Below, piece by piece: positions 46,624 through 58,057 of a stretch of DNA of 64,000 bases. Made by a program: the position numbers and the translations under genes. Below the pieces are notes generated by a model, which did not search any database, was not told where the DNA came from, and saw only the letters and a list, made by a program, of their open reading frames with translations. The stretch comes from Cryptomeria japonica (lineage: Eukaryota > Streptophyta > Pinopsida > Cupressales > Cupressaceae). The stretch spans positions 297,001-361,000 of the forward strand of contig NW_026728914.1 in assembly GCF_030272615.1 (NCBI RefSeq), written 5' to 3'. Each line of letters begins with the position of its first letter. Positions within the stretch are counted from its first letter, which is position 1.

Positions 46624-48583
46624 ACATCATGACTTTTAAGCCTAGAAAAATAGCGAGTGGGAGTGGGAGCATCCATAGGAGCGTGTCTAGGGTTTCTATT
46701 GGGGAGGTAGATGATCTAGGGGAAGTTGACAATGATGGTGAGGAGGACGTTTATTCCTCTCTTCCCCCTTCTTTTTTTGTGTTCCTGCCTTGGTTCTCAT
46801 GTCATTTCCCCCGTATCTCTGTTGTTTGTCTTATTTTTCATGGGTTATGATTTGGTGTGGAGACAAAAGAAGGTGGTTGCGGAGGTGACTGAGGTCTTTT
46901 TGGTTGCGTATGGTGCTATTGGGTGGTGTTTGGGTATAGATGCAAAGACCCCTATGTTGACCTTCTTTTTTGATGTTGCTACAATCATTGTGTTGCGTCA
47001 GGAGATGTTTGTAGCTACTAAAGACCTTTCTTTGTTCATTGTGGGTGCCCCACTGGGCTTCGATTTCGCACTATCTTATGCTTCTTGGAGAGGTGGATGC
47101 GGTGTGGAGGGTCTTGTTGATGGAAGGGTGCAGAGGTCGAAAGGATGTTGTGGTTTTTATTGTTGGGAGGTTTTGTTGTAGTGGTCTTCCATCATGAATA
47201 GGGTTTGGTGCTTTGGCAACTATTGTGAGGGTGATCCTCTGATTCTTGGAGGAGGGCTTGTTTGGGAGGTGTCACACCCCTGTGTCGAGGGTGTTGTTGC
47301 CCTGCTTTTCTCTGGATGTGAAGGAGGTGTATGTGATCTGGGTGGAGCTCCCATGACCTAGTTCATCATTGGCATTTTGGGCTCTTCACTCCTTTCAGGT
47401 TGTTTTTTGCCCTCAGAGTGGTGTTTATTACTGTAGGAGGCCTCTATGTGTGGGGTCTATTTGTTCTTCTTTTGTATCCTTTTGGGGTTTCCTGTTGATG
47501 GTTGTGGGTGCTCCTTTTTTTTTTTAATCTTTTTCAAGATGATCTTTGGTTTTGTTCAAGGTTTCTTTGTTCTACCTTTCTTAGTTTGTCCTATTAAGGC
47601 AAATCTTTCTTCTACTCAGGGGAAGAGTTGTGAGCTGAGTTCGGTGGAACGGATCCTATTGAGGGCTTTGGATGCCCTATTTTTCAAGTTCGAATGGTTG
47701 ATTGTTGCTTTCTCCTTGCTATTGGGTTTATGTCCCTATTCTCCTATAGAGGTAGAGATTTTGGTTAAGCTTATCTTCTTGGAGTTGGACTGGTTCAAGC
47801 CTATTGTTCAACATTTGGTTCTGGAAGCTTTCTTAAAACCCAGTTGTCCAGCAAAGCGTTGTCGTCCCATATCTTGGTTGCTGGACTTTGGTTTGTGGTA
47901 TGAAGCTTTGTTCTCTTTGCTAATGGTTTCTATCTTTTCAGCCCCTATTGAGGTGGAAAGTTTCTTTTCTATTAGAGTGGCAACTATTAGATGCTTTGAG
48001 GTTGTTGGCTTCATCCTGGTAGTTTTGGGAGCCATTATAAAACTCAAATCGAAGATTAGGAGAGCCATTCAAAACCCCCATGTTTTTGTTTAGTTCTTAA
48101 TGTTTATCTTGTGTAATTTTGTATGGCTAAATGTTGACAGTTTTAAAAGGCCCGGTATAGATTGTGGTTGTCTTTGGTTAAGGTTTGGGCCAGCTTTTAG
48201 CTTCTTGGCAATTTTGTCACAGGTTAAGGGAGTCGGGAATATCCCTTCTGATTGGCTAAGGGTGTCTGTTAAACCCTCATTCATTTATTTTATGTGATAT
48301 AGTTTGAGACTGTAGCCTTGTTGGTGATTCCAGTTTGATTTGTAATGGTTTTCTTTTGATTATTTTATTGGCACTATCTGTTTGTGGCTACGCTAGTGTT
48401 TGGCTAGCGTTAATCTATTTAGCTGTGTTTGGGCTGCTAATTTTCCTTGTTTGTACCCTTTGGCAATGTAGTGTCATGGGTTCCAGATCTTGGTAAAATC
48501 TAAGGGTTTTGGGTCCCTTCAAAACCTGTTGTATGGGGTTTCAGGTCCCCACAAAACTTGTTTTATCTTTAATAAAAAAAAAA
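46624..48583 (+). mobile_element. Poly(A)-tailed insertion of about 1.96 kb (truncated LINE-like)
   Basis: The limits come from comparing the empty site at 31980-32040 with this copy. The insertion ends in TTTAATAAAAAAAAAAA, a poly(A) tail, next to AATTCT resembling the AATTTCT at its start, so a target-primed retroposon is likely. The interior is GT-rich and far less AT-rich than its surroundings. Frames at 46726-47181 and 47446-48093 show no domain I know and start within GT-rich sequence. Its 3' end (TCCCCACAAAACTTGTTTTATC) resembles plant LINE 3' ends. It could be a 5'-truncated LINE or a long SINE-like element. Confidence 0.6.
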
Positions 48584-48599
48584 ATTCTTTATCACTACC

Positions 48600-48870
48600 A
48601 ACTAATCACAAGACTAAAATTAGAATGATCGCAAATAATCAAAATGAATATTAACACACTAACCAACAATTGCAAAGCCCATTAATAATTTGTTCGTCAA
48701 TACCAATTAATCAAAAGACTAAAATTGGACTCATAACAAATAATCAATACTAATATTAACACATTACCCAATTATCGCTACCAATCAATCACAAGAGTAA
48801 AACTAAACTTATAACAAATAATCAATACTAATATTAACACACTAACCAATTATTGCAAAGCCCATTGAAA
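48600..48870 (+). repeat. Three imperfect tandem units
   Basis: Units beginning CTAATCACAAGACTAAAATT, TTAATCAAAAGACTAAAATT and TCAATCACAAGAGTAAAACT start at about 48600, 48708 and 48786; each holds AAATAATCAA and AATATTAACACA. Confidence 0.75.
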
Positions 48871-50979
48871 TATGTTTAATAACATCATAAGACCGAAAGA
48901 GTCTATGGGACCCAAAGACAACACACAACCTCAATGCATTGAAGACCTATAAAATTTGTAAATCTCTTCTCAAAATCCTGCCATTTGCATTTTTTGTCCA
49001 GCCTTACCTCCTCAAAAAAGATACTTAAATTTTGTCAATATATTTAAACAAGATACTTAAAATGTCAATACACTTGATTAAGATACCTAGTTTGGTAGTC
49101 TATGTATGGCTAGACACTTTTAGTTTACACCAATATACTTAATTCTAAAGCCATCTCCAAAGGCTCAACAATAACCATCAATAAGAAATGGCTTAAATCA
49201 CACACACTGAGCTTAAAAGTGTTAAATACTTAGAGTTGACTAACATTTTCTAGGCTTAATATGTTGCTTAATAAATGTTGTCATGCTAAGAATACACTTC
49301 TATTCTTAACAGTGTTGAACACTAGGACTTGACTAACACCCTCTAAACTTAATATATTGCGTGTGTGTTGTTTAAGGTTGGCCCAACAACAACTGCATCA
49401 TTGGTCAAAGTAAAAGAAACACCAGATGCCCCATCAATCATATTGAACACCTCTGCAATCACAACTTTTGTAGCCACCTCTAACATGATAGAAGCACCAT
49501 AATCTTCCACATAGTCAACCTCTATAGGAGCTATGACAAATAACCTTCTTTGGTACAATAAACTCCTTAAAATTGTTAATCAGTAAGAAAAAACCAGTCC
49601 CATAGCCAACTAAAACCTCACTCACATGCAAATGAGTAAAAACTCCCTATCTAGGTTGCATCCGAAAAATAAACTCTTCTAAGAAATCAAAGCCCAAACA
49701 ATTCAAGAAAAAACAAGAAGACCACTAGAAGGTAAGTCCATGTGGTGCAAGCAAAGAAAAATAAAGCAACAGGACCACTAGTCGTGACCAAGAGAAGGGA
49801 ATCCCTAATGCTATGCCCTCTCCATCATCCTCAGAATTAAGTCTTCCTTTGCGCTTTTGCTCCTTCCTCAAGCCCTAGCTTCTTTTTCTCTCCCACCTCT
49901 CTCTTTTCAAAATAATATAGGCAAATTTTTATTTTTATTTTTTATGAATAGGTATTTCCATTTAATTATATATAAAAGAGTACACTATTTAAAGGTGGAA
50001 GGAATAAATCAACTCCTCGAAAGTCAATTCTTTTGATTTCATTTTTATTTATTTCGAATCTTTTATTTTGTTTGAAAAATATTTAATAATTCTTTAATTT
50101 TATTTAATAATTATTATATTTTATTATAAAAATATTATATTATTATTATTTTCATTGTAAATATATTTTTCAATTACAAATTAAAAAAACAATGTAAATA
50201 AATGAAATAAATTATTTATAAATAAAATAAAATAATTAGAATGGTTCATGGCATAGTGATATGATTAAATCAGGTCATTATTGTTGTAGTCATTATGGTT
50301 CAAATTTGGGCCATTGTGATTTTCTTTGACTTCCAAACTCTCCTTGAGGTATGAGATCTCCTATTTATGGCTTCATTTGAGTCAGTTCAAACTAAAAAAT
50401 CTCATGCTACCAATAAAAAATAATAATAATAATTTTTAAATAACTCAAAATTGATCTAAAATAAAATAAAAATCAAATGACATTATAAAACAATTTGGAA
50501 ACTAAATAAAATAATTCTTGAAAAGGAAAAAAATAATTCAAAATTGATTATCATTTTTTTAAATAGGTGTATTTAAGATATTTGATTTTGTCAATCCATT
50601 TACTCTTTATATAATAAATAGTACAATAATACATTATATCAATTAAAAAATCATTATATTATAATTTTAGAGTTCATCCACAAATTTGTTTTTGCAAAAC
50701 TCAAGGGTATCCATTCCAACAAATTTTCCTAGGGCACACTCCTCACCTCATCCTTTTTACATGTTGGAGTTTTGTACTCATCAAGACTTGATCCCTAGTA
50801 CACTCATTAAAACCATTGACATTTTATTTTATTTTTATTAATTAAAAATTATTTTATCTATTTAAAAAATATTTTTTATTAAACACAACCACTCTTAAAT
50901 AAATAAAATAATTCAAATCAATATTTCATATATATATATATATATAATATTTTATTATATTGGAAGATAAGTGCCATAT
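48871..50979. other. Intergenic
   Basis: No supportable gene. A 69-residue frame at 49558-49349 (minus) is not recognised. 49920-50930 is almost pure A/T with a (TA) run at 50931-50945. Confidence 0.5.
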
Positions 50980-51245
50980 TGTTGGGAATGTGAAGCCCAA
51001 CACATGACCATTCACCTTCTTCCATTTCTTTGTTTCACAGCTAAATGTGATTGTATAAATAGTTGTGTGCAGTTATGTATGTAGTGTATTTGGAGAATGA
51101 TTAATGACTAGATTTCCTTTCTTGAGAGTGGATGTAGCCTTTATGGTGAACCACTATAATTTTGTGTCTTGTGTCTTTCGTGTCTAATTTTCTTTTTGTT
51201 GTTTTGTATTATTTATATGTTTTTCTCTACTTGGTTAGATTAACA
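50980..51245 (+). repeat. Copia-type LTR (5'), 266 bp
   Basis: Starts TGTTGGGAATGTGAAGCCCAACA, ends GATTAACA, and is followed by a primer site at 51248. The first bases form an inverted repeat TGTTGGG/CCCAACA. TGTATAAATAG (about 51052) is a possible TATA region. No 3' partner in the window. Confidence 0.7.
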
Positions 51246-51247
51246 AT

Positions 51248-51260
51248 TGGTATTAGAGCC
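51248..51260 (+). other. Copia primer binding site (one change)
   Basis: TGGTATTAGAGCC; the usual form has C at position 7. Confidence 0.8.
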
Positions 51261-51261
51261 A

Positions 51262-51558
51262 CGATTGCCCTAAGCAAAGAAGGAAGAACAAGATGATGAC
51301 ATTGATTTTGTTATTGAAGAATTTATTGACAATTTGGATCCGACCGAAGAGAAGGACACTGAAGCGAGTGAAGAAGAGCTTAAAGAAGATGAAACATATG
51401 ATGTCGAAAAATATGAAGAAGAGAAAATTACAAGGCTGAAGGAGGAGAATTTCTTACTCATGGATCTATTGTATTTTATGGAGGATCCCTTGGCAAGAAT
51501 TTTGGAGAGTGAGGCTATCAAAAGTCTAAGCGAAAAAGAATTGATGAAAATCTTGTAA
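51262..51558 (+). pseudogene. Acidic coiled-coil frame after the LTR, possibly gag-related
   Basis: The frame ending at 51556-51558 encodes DDIDFVIEEFIDNLDPTEEKDTEASEEELKEDETYDVEKYEEE and a Leu/Glu-rich helix. Strongly acidic with heptad-like leucines. It stands where copia gag should begin, but no Gag domain or zinc knuckle is seen, so it may be a deleted gag-pol or a captured sequence. Continues as decayed frame to about 51690. Confidence 0.4.
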
Positions 51559-51888
51559 TAGCTCTTGAAAATAATCATAATAGTTTAAAAGCAAAAAAAT
51601 TATTGGCTCTTCAAGAAGATTTGTAGAATTCTCTCTTGAGAGAATCTGAGCTTCAGGTCAAACTGAAAAAATGTGGAGAAACAATTGACGGATAGAGAAA
51701 TTTTATCAAAGAAATTATCCATTAAATATATAAAGGTGGAGCAGAAGTTACGTGAGATTTTGGTTGTTGGTTCTCACTGATTCGAAGATGAAGGCAGGTG
51801 GCAACGAGTCCGTGGGAGAAGATGAACATGCTTTGGAGAGCGATGTGTTGAGTTTTGTGTTGCCCCCGAGAGAACAGCGACAAGGGCT

Positions 51889-52242
51889 ATGAAAATAAAG
51901 TCGCTTGAAAAGGCCAGGGAGCTTGCCAAGGGGAACATAGTTTATGTGAATTTGGAGCCTAGTGATTGTCACGGTGATGTTGGCACGGTTTCCCAAACCA
52001 GAGCAACCCTTTTGCATAATTCTCCTAGGAATTTGAAGTCTGAGAAGACTATGTTTGAGGTGCGTATAAGGGGAGAGCAAAACAAAATGGGTGGAGAGCA
52101 TGACAATTCTGTGAGTGATGTGAAAATGGGTAAAAAGAGACAAAGAGTCGTAGTTAAGGAAGGTCAAAAGTCGAGAAGTAAGCTCAAGTCACATGCTTCC
52201 CTCTATTTCTTCATTCCTCGCGTGTGTGTCTCCATCCAATAA
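51889..52242 (+). CDS. Hypothetical 117-residue ORF
   Basis: Begins at ATG 51889 (MKIKSLEKARELAKGNIVYVNLEP) and ends at TAA/52242. Basic and lysine-rich in the middle (MGKKRQRVVVKEGQKSRSK), with an uncharged end. No family recognised and no splice sites assigned. Base composition is less AT-rich than its surroundings, and a related frame runs upstream from about 51780 across a stop. It may be part of a captured gene or of a LINE ORF1. Confidence 0.3.
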   Translation: MKIKSLEKARELAKGNIVYVNLEPSDCHGDVGTVSQTRATLLHNSPRNLKSEKTMFEVRIRGEQNKMGGEHDNSVSDVKMGKKRQRVVVKEGQKSRSKLKSHASLYFFIPRVCVSIQ

Positions 52243-52339
52243 TGACTTGCCCATTTTGCATAGATCGAGTTGACATAAATTGTAATAATTAAAATAAATA
52301 TTGCCACCATATAACCCAAAAAAAAAATTCTCTGCTTAA

Positions 52340-53960
52340 CTTTTGTTAGTCCGTTAACTGACATATCAGACCTTTTTTCTGACGTAGTTTATTTTTATTT
52401 AAAAAAATTATATATTATTTATAAAAAAAATCATTTCTTCTATTATAATTGTATATCTAAAGTCATGTTGTAAAGGGATTCACAATGAATAAGTAAAAAA
52501 AAATAGACTTATTGTCATGTTGACAAGGATATCAAATCGGAATGCTGTTTTTCATTGTCCAGTTTATTTATTGTGGGCATAATTTTTTTTTTTTTTTTAA
52601 CTCATTATTATTATGGATAAGAGAAAAAAATTGAAGTATAAGATTTGATTGATATAGTCTTTTGTTTCACAAACATTTTTAGTTTGTCTATTGGTGAAGT
52701 TGAATGATTCTTCATGAATTCACCGCAATCCTTGAATCTTAATCACAAAGATTTCAGCCTAGAGACTTATTTTAACCTAAAAGATTTCAATATCATTTAA
52801 ACCAAATTTATGAATAAAATTCTCCATCGAATGAAAAAAGATTTATTCTATTATATATTATATTTCCTCTGAAAACATAAACAAACATCACAATCTGGAT
52901 GTGCAGACATTTGGGAACCTACCTCCCTTTTCTTCAGTATAAAATAAATCCTTAATGGAACATGGTAAAAATTACCCGCCATTGGACCGTGAGACCATTT
53001 TATGAGTAGATACGTCTTTAATTAGAAACCAAAAAAAATAAAATCTACTTTCCCCAATCACAGTTGGAATGGGCAATGAAAAATGCACATAAAAGAAACA
53101 CAGATTTATGTGTCCCTTGTATAAAGTAAATTTTATCTGTCTACATAACCATCCCTTGTATAAAGTGAATTTTTTGTCTACATAACCATGACCTTGTTGG
53201 AGAGTCCCATATCAATTTATCAGTTAATCAACTAAATAACTTCCAAAAAGATGTTGGAATAAACAATAATTTCTCCCCTGTTTGTTTGCTGCAGACCGAC
53301 TTAGTCACTGTCAGAAGAGGACAATCTGATCTGTTTGCTATCTGATTCGTCCTCATTTTCATTGCCACGATCTGATTTGTCTGTTAGCTGTATACAATTT
53401 GATTTGTTCTTATATTTATTGTCTGGCGTAGGGAACATTGTATGCTCTGTTTTGTCTCAAAACTCCACCATCCCTGTTCACCGACTGTAGTGTATTAATC
53501 GCCTTGACACTACATTTGTATTGTTGCATATAAAAATGTCTCTCTGCAACACCGTTATGTAATCTTTTGGAATAGAGATTTGAGCATTGAAGAGAACTCT
53601 ATAGAGTTCCATTTGCGTATCTCATATTATTTATATGTGTTGTCTTTTTTCGTTTAGATGCTCTGTTTTCTTTTATTTCAGTACTCTGTTTTACTATGAC
53701 GTCCTTGCCTCCTTCAAAAGATACACAAGAAAATTCAAAACTATTTATTATAACTAAATAATTTCCGACCAAACTAATAAATAGAAATTTATAAACTGAA
53801 AGAAGGGAAGGAAGGCTATTTGTCAGCCTGAGGTCACCTAAACTTGTTGGAAAAGTACCCAGAAAAAGAAAACCCTGACGAAGGAAACTTCCGCATCACT
53901 TTAATCAATCTTTAATTTGAGACACTAAAAATACTACAAATTTGTGCAGTTTTTGGGTAG
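52340..53960 (+). repeat. Cluster spacer module, copy C, last part
   Basis: Matches 32560-34230 in order, including TTGGAATGGGCAATGAAAAATG (53063) against TTGTAATGGGTACTGAAAAATG (33900) and GGTCACCTAAACTTGTTGG (53832) against 34156. The third copy of the unrecognised short frame lies at 53195-53244 and 53790-53930 with stops. An insertion of about 507 bp lies inside. Confidence 0.65.
53245..53751. mobile_element. Insertion in module C flanked by a 15-bp near-duplicate
   Basis: AACTAAATAACTTCC at 53230-53244 recurs as AACTAAATAATTTCC at 53752-53766; the related uninserted sites at 33487 and 34057 have it once. The insert starts near TGTTGGAATAAAC (53252), has CATATAAAAATG near 53526, and could be a solo LTR, although the 15-bp flanks are too long for one. 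Confidence 0.45.
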
Positions 53961-54119
53961 TCTTTACGGCTATGCTTTCAGATACGTATAATGACAGTAG
54001 TGGAGGAAAATAGCTTTAGTTGTACCAGACCACTCGTTTAGTCCACTCAATAATACAACCAAAATTAATTTAGCTAAATAGTTATTTTGATATCTAATTT
54101 AATTTAACCTTATTAGGTT

Positions 54120-55687
54120 TGAGTATCAATGTTTTCAATTATTATCCATTTTATAGGAATTTTTTCAAATATATAAATTGTTTAGGAAGACATTTCAAAA
54201 TAATCAGAAAAAGTTTCATTAGAAGTTGTAGACATATAAAAATGACCATATTCATTTTATTCTCATTCCTCTACTTAGTTAAATCTAATTTAACTAAATC
54301 ACCCACATTCTTCTATTTTAAATTAAATAAATTATTTAATTTATTTAGTTAAATTCACTTAACCTCTTTCATATCATTTAATTAAATAAATCATTTTATT
54401 TAATTAAATCTCTTCTTCTAACTTTTTAATTAAATTACATTTAATTAATAAGTTTACCCCAAATTGAATAAATCTAATTTATTTAATTTCACAAATTACA
54501 ACCAATTGAAATAAAGCAATTTATTTTAATTAAATCCTATTATCCCTCACCCACTTGCATTTTCCTACATCTCCCACTTGCCTCCCTAAACCCCCTTCTA
54601 GATTCTTGTAATCCTAAATCAATTAGCCTAACCCATCTCCTAAATATTGTCACATCCTTAAACGAAGGGAAGTCACTTCTCAAACCCTCAAAGTCTTTGG
54701 AAACCATTAAAGGCTTCATGTCCTCAACAAGATAACTTGTTGAATACCCCCAAACTTGGAAGGACTCTTACAAGTGTGTCCCCAAAGTCTCCCAAACCAT
54801 TAATGGTTAACTCAACCCTCTTACATGGTTAGAGATTTTTTGACTAACTTAACCTCCATCTAACTCATGTGTCTCCTCAAGCACTTATTGCTTTGACCAT
54901 GGTTATCTCTTTAACCTTTGCACAAGACTTTATCCTTTGGGTAAAAGCTTTATCCAATGGGTAACCCTAACCTAACCTTAACACTTACCTCCTAAGGTAA
55001 CCATGAGGTCTTCTCAAGCATTTAATGCTTCTTACATCTCCTCTCAACCAGCCTTATGTTGACAATTGTCACCATTTCATTGGTGCCAATTGTAAACATG
55101 GATTGACAACTTTCAAACTTGACCATTGACTAACTCTTTCAATCTTGGCCATCCATTGCCCTATTTTTGCTATAAATAGAGCTCTCATCCCTCCATTTTA
55201 TGGATCCATGCAAGCTTTTAGTATCTCATTTATGCTCAATTCTATCAATACATTTTAGCCTCTCTTTTCACAATAGAAATTAATCTAAATAAGCATTTTT
55301 AGAATATTTTCCTTATTATTAGCTTAAATCTTTAACTAGTATATCATGTTAGGATAGTATTGCTACTAATCTTGTCATCTTATAATCTAGTTTATTGCAT
55401 TTCCTAAATCATGCATAGATAGGATGCATTTTCATGTTAAAACCAATCAAAAGCATCCCTCGTTCTTGCATTTGTTATCATAAGCTACTTTTCTCAGTGA
55501 TCTGAGAGAAAAGACATTGGCTTGAGGGACCTTGTGAGATAGAGAACCATGGAACCAACCTTGGGAAATTGAGTCATTCTTCATGACTCCATAACTTGCA
55601 CCAAGAAATATTGTGGGTGTCTGAACAAGTTCTTTGAGACCACCTTTTCACATTTTGAGTTTCATTGACCCGCTTTTCCCATACACA
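54120..55687 (+). repeat. Gypsy LTR, second copy (5' LTR of the second Tat-type element)
   Basis: Related to 13294-14660 (shared block at 54995, TATAAATA at 55171-55178). The end is set at ATACACA because a gypsy primer site follows at 55692. The beginning is not clear: the TGTAGTCAC start seen at 13294 cannot be found, so it may be truncated or mutated. Confidence 0.7.
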
Positions 55688-55691
55688 TTTA

Positions 55692-55708
55692 TGGCGCCCA
55701 CCATGGGG
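55692..55708 (+). other. Gypsy primer binding site candidate
   Basis: TGGCGCCCACCATGGGG, the TGGCGCC form frequent in plant gypsy elements, four bases after the LTR end. Confidence 0.7.
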
Positions 55709-55775
55709 CATTTCCCCATTAATCAAATCGGTTTTTAAAAATAGTCATTTTGCAGGTATGCGGGAAACAAGCATC

Positions 55776-56168
55776 AGTGCGTAGGGGGCATCCCTTAGCA
55801 CATACGGTTAATTTTCCAGCGCATCTGACTCCCTGATTAGCACGTGAAGTCATTACCTTAGCACGTCATTTTCACTAACACTTTCCTGTAGGTCTTGGCA
55901 TGGAAGGAGAAAAATAGAATAGCATGTCTGAAAAATAGATTGGCACATCGGGTCTGTCCGAGAGCACATCACCATCATCCTATAGCGCGGGAAGTTCTAA
56001 CCTTAGCACGTCATTTTCACTAACACTTTCTTGTAGGTCTCAAATAGGAGAAAAATATAGAATAGCGCGTCTGAAAAATAGTTTAGCGCGTCGGGCTTAT
56101 CCTAAAGTGTATTTGGATTACAGTGTAGCTCGTACAGTTTGTTCTGTAGCTCATCACAGATAGAGGCA
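55776..56168 (+). repeat. 21-bp repeats, three blocks of five
   Basis: The word AGCGCGT/AGCACGT (or a near variant), usually after TT, starts at 55776, 55797, 55818, 55839, 55860; 55921, 55942, 55963, 55984, 56005; 56064, 56085, 56106, 56127, 56148. Within a block the spacing is exactly 21. Block starts are about 145 bp apart, with spacers of about 40 bp that match each other (TCATTTTCACTAACACTTTC at 55867 and 56012). Confidence 0.9.
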
Positions 56169-57660
56169 AAAAAAATAAAATAAAATAAAATAAAAGCTAT
56201 AACCGAGTGCGAAATTAGACTTGTTGAAGTCCACATTTGTCTAACAATTTTTCTTGATATTTTGCATGTTTCTAACAATTTTCTTGCAGATAGGAGCTCC
56301 ATATTTTAGGATCATTAAGATAGTTTAAAGTTTTTACTAACTTAGATAAGTTAGTTAAAATTTGAACTTTTTAAAAAAATTTCTTTAAATTGAACTCACA
56401 TTTCATTTGGGATACCTAAAAAGAATCACAATGAAAATATTTCTTGCTTTCATAGGAGAGAAACTTTTCTTTTTTGGTTATTAAAAGGAACAAGACAAAA
56501 CTTTTATTTTTGCAAGCAAAAACTAAAAAGAACCTCACCATCCTTTGGTGCATAAAATGATCAATTTAAATTTTTTGCAAGGAAAAAGAACCTCACTTTA
56601 AAGTTTGATTCACAATCAAAGAGGGAAGGTCTTCCCCTTTGGATCGATTTCTTTCGTTGACCAAACATCGAAGTTTGCTTTGTTGACCCGGTTATTTTCC
56701 TAGATTAGAAAAACCATTGCTTTGAAGGAAATAAAAGGAACACCATCTTTTCATGGAGCAACATCTCCATATAGATCAGAAAAACATTGACTTGACAGAT
56801 AAAAAGAACACTTGTTTGCCTTGCCTCGAAAGTGGAAGGTATATGCTCTCCCCTTAACTGGGTGATCAAAAAGCCAAACCACTCTTACGCTTTCAATCAT
56901 ATTGCAATAAATCCTTTAGCAGGCCTGCCCTCCCGAGGAGTAATAACTCTTAGCCTTTTTGGCCGGTGAGAGGGGAATGACCTAAGTAGGAAACAACTTT
57001 GAAGCCAAGTGTTCCAACCCACTATAATCAAAAGTGAAAAGTGACGAAAGTCCTTTTCAATGGTTGCACGTAGCGATTAGCCTTCCCCCAGTATCCTTGT
57101 GATATGTAAAGCCTTTGTTCTAAAGGTTGGGAAGCCTCTTGAGGGAGTTTATCACTTACGGCCGAACATGAAGCTTGATTACGAACCTTAGCATAGAAAC
57201 TTTGAGCCGAGTTAGTAACCAGACATTTGTAATATCATAGTGCAAGGGTGGGGAAGAACCCACCCCCAAGATTACTCACCATATATCTCCCAAGATAACT
57301 ACTCAATTGTGAAGCAATTCACTTTGAGTTAATTTTTGGCAAAAGGCAAAAAAATGGGCACCCCCTAGGGGGTGACACAACTATTTGAGCTAACGGAGTA
57401 TCGAGACTAGTGGGCTATGATATTACCTATGACCTTTGAATAAAGAGTCTGATTGAACTGCATGTTGTATCCAAACCTATTGAAACATTGGGGATTTGAA
57501 CACATCCTTGCAAAACATACACTTATTGTTTAGATTAAGCAAAATGGTTGTCTCTTTGGTACTGTGTCTTCATTTGTTACTTCAGAAAATCATCCCTCAA
57601 CATTAAAAACTCAAGACAAAAATCCAAAATTGTAGCAAAACAACCAAGTCAATATTTCAA
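56169..57660 (+). other. Leader of the second Tat-type element
   Basis: Non-coding; no frame over 66 codons. Includes AAAATAAAATAAAATAAAA at about 56171 and several AAAAGAACCTCAC phrases near 56530-56600. Confidence 0.55.
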
Positions 57661-57668
57661 GGCGGCTT

Positions 57669-58057
57669 AGCACATAAGAGCAACCTCTTAGCGCATAGGA
57701 ACTATCTTTTAGCGCATTAAACCTTTTTCTTAGCACGTCAGGTCTTAACAGCAGCGCTTCACCAGAAATGGAAAATAAGCAATATCAGTTAAAAACATTT
57801 TGATAAACAGTTTAGCGCGTGGAAGCATTAGCTTAGCACGTAGGAGCCAAACCTTAGCGCGTAGGATCTAACAGTCAGCACGTAGAAGGACCATATTAGC
57901 ACGTGATCTTTTAAGCAAAATAGAAACCCAGTTAAACCATTCAAACCAGTTAGCGGGTAGCAGGGGGCAACATAGCGTGTGTGGTCTTTTCATTAGCGCT
58001 TTGAGAAATATTTGTAGCACGTCGCGTCTCTGTTTTAGTGCGTGGCCGAAACCAAAA
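57669..58057 (+). repeat. 21-bp repeats, three further blocks of five
   Basis: Word starts: 57669, 57690, 57711, 57732, 57753; 57814, 57835, 57856, 57877, 57898; then 57952 (weaker preceding unit), 57974, 57995, 58016, 58037. Same word and period as 55776-56168, about 1.5 kb downstream. Confidence 0.88.

Noticed and set aside
46726-48093. Two hydrophobic frames as membrane protein genes
   Set aside because: GT-rich composition yields Val/Phe/Leu/Gly frames; no domain and they lie inside a poly(A)-tailed insertion.
50931-50945. TA run as regulatory element
   Set aside because: Simple microsatellite in AT-only sequence.
55776-58057. Possible CRISPR-like array
   Set aside because: Regular repeats, but in a plant retrotransposon leader, with only a 7-bp core conserved and no spacer-repeat structure.
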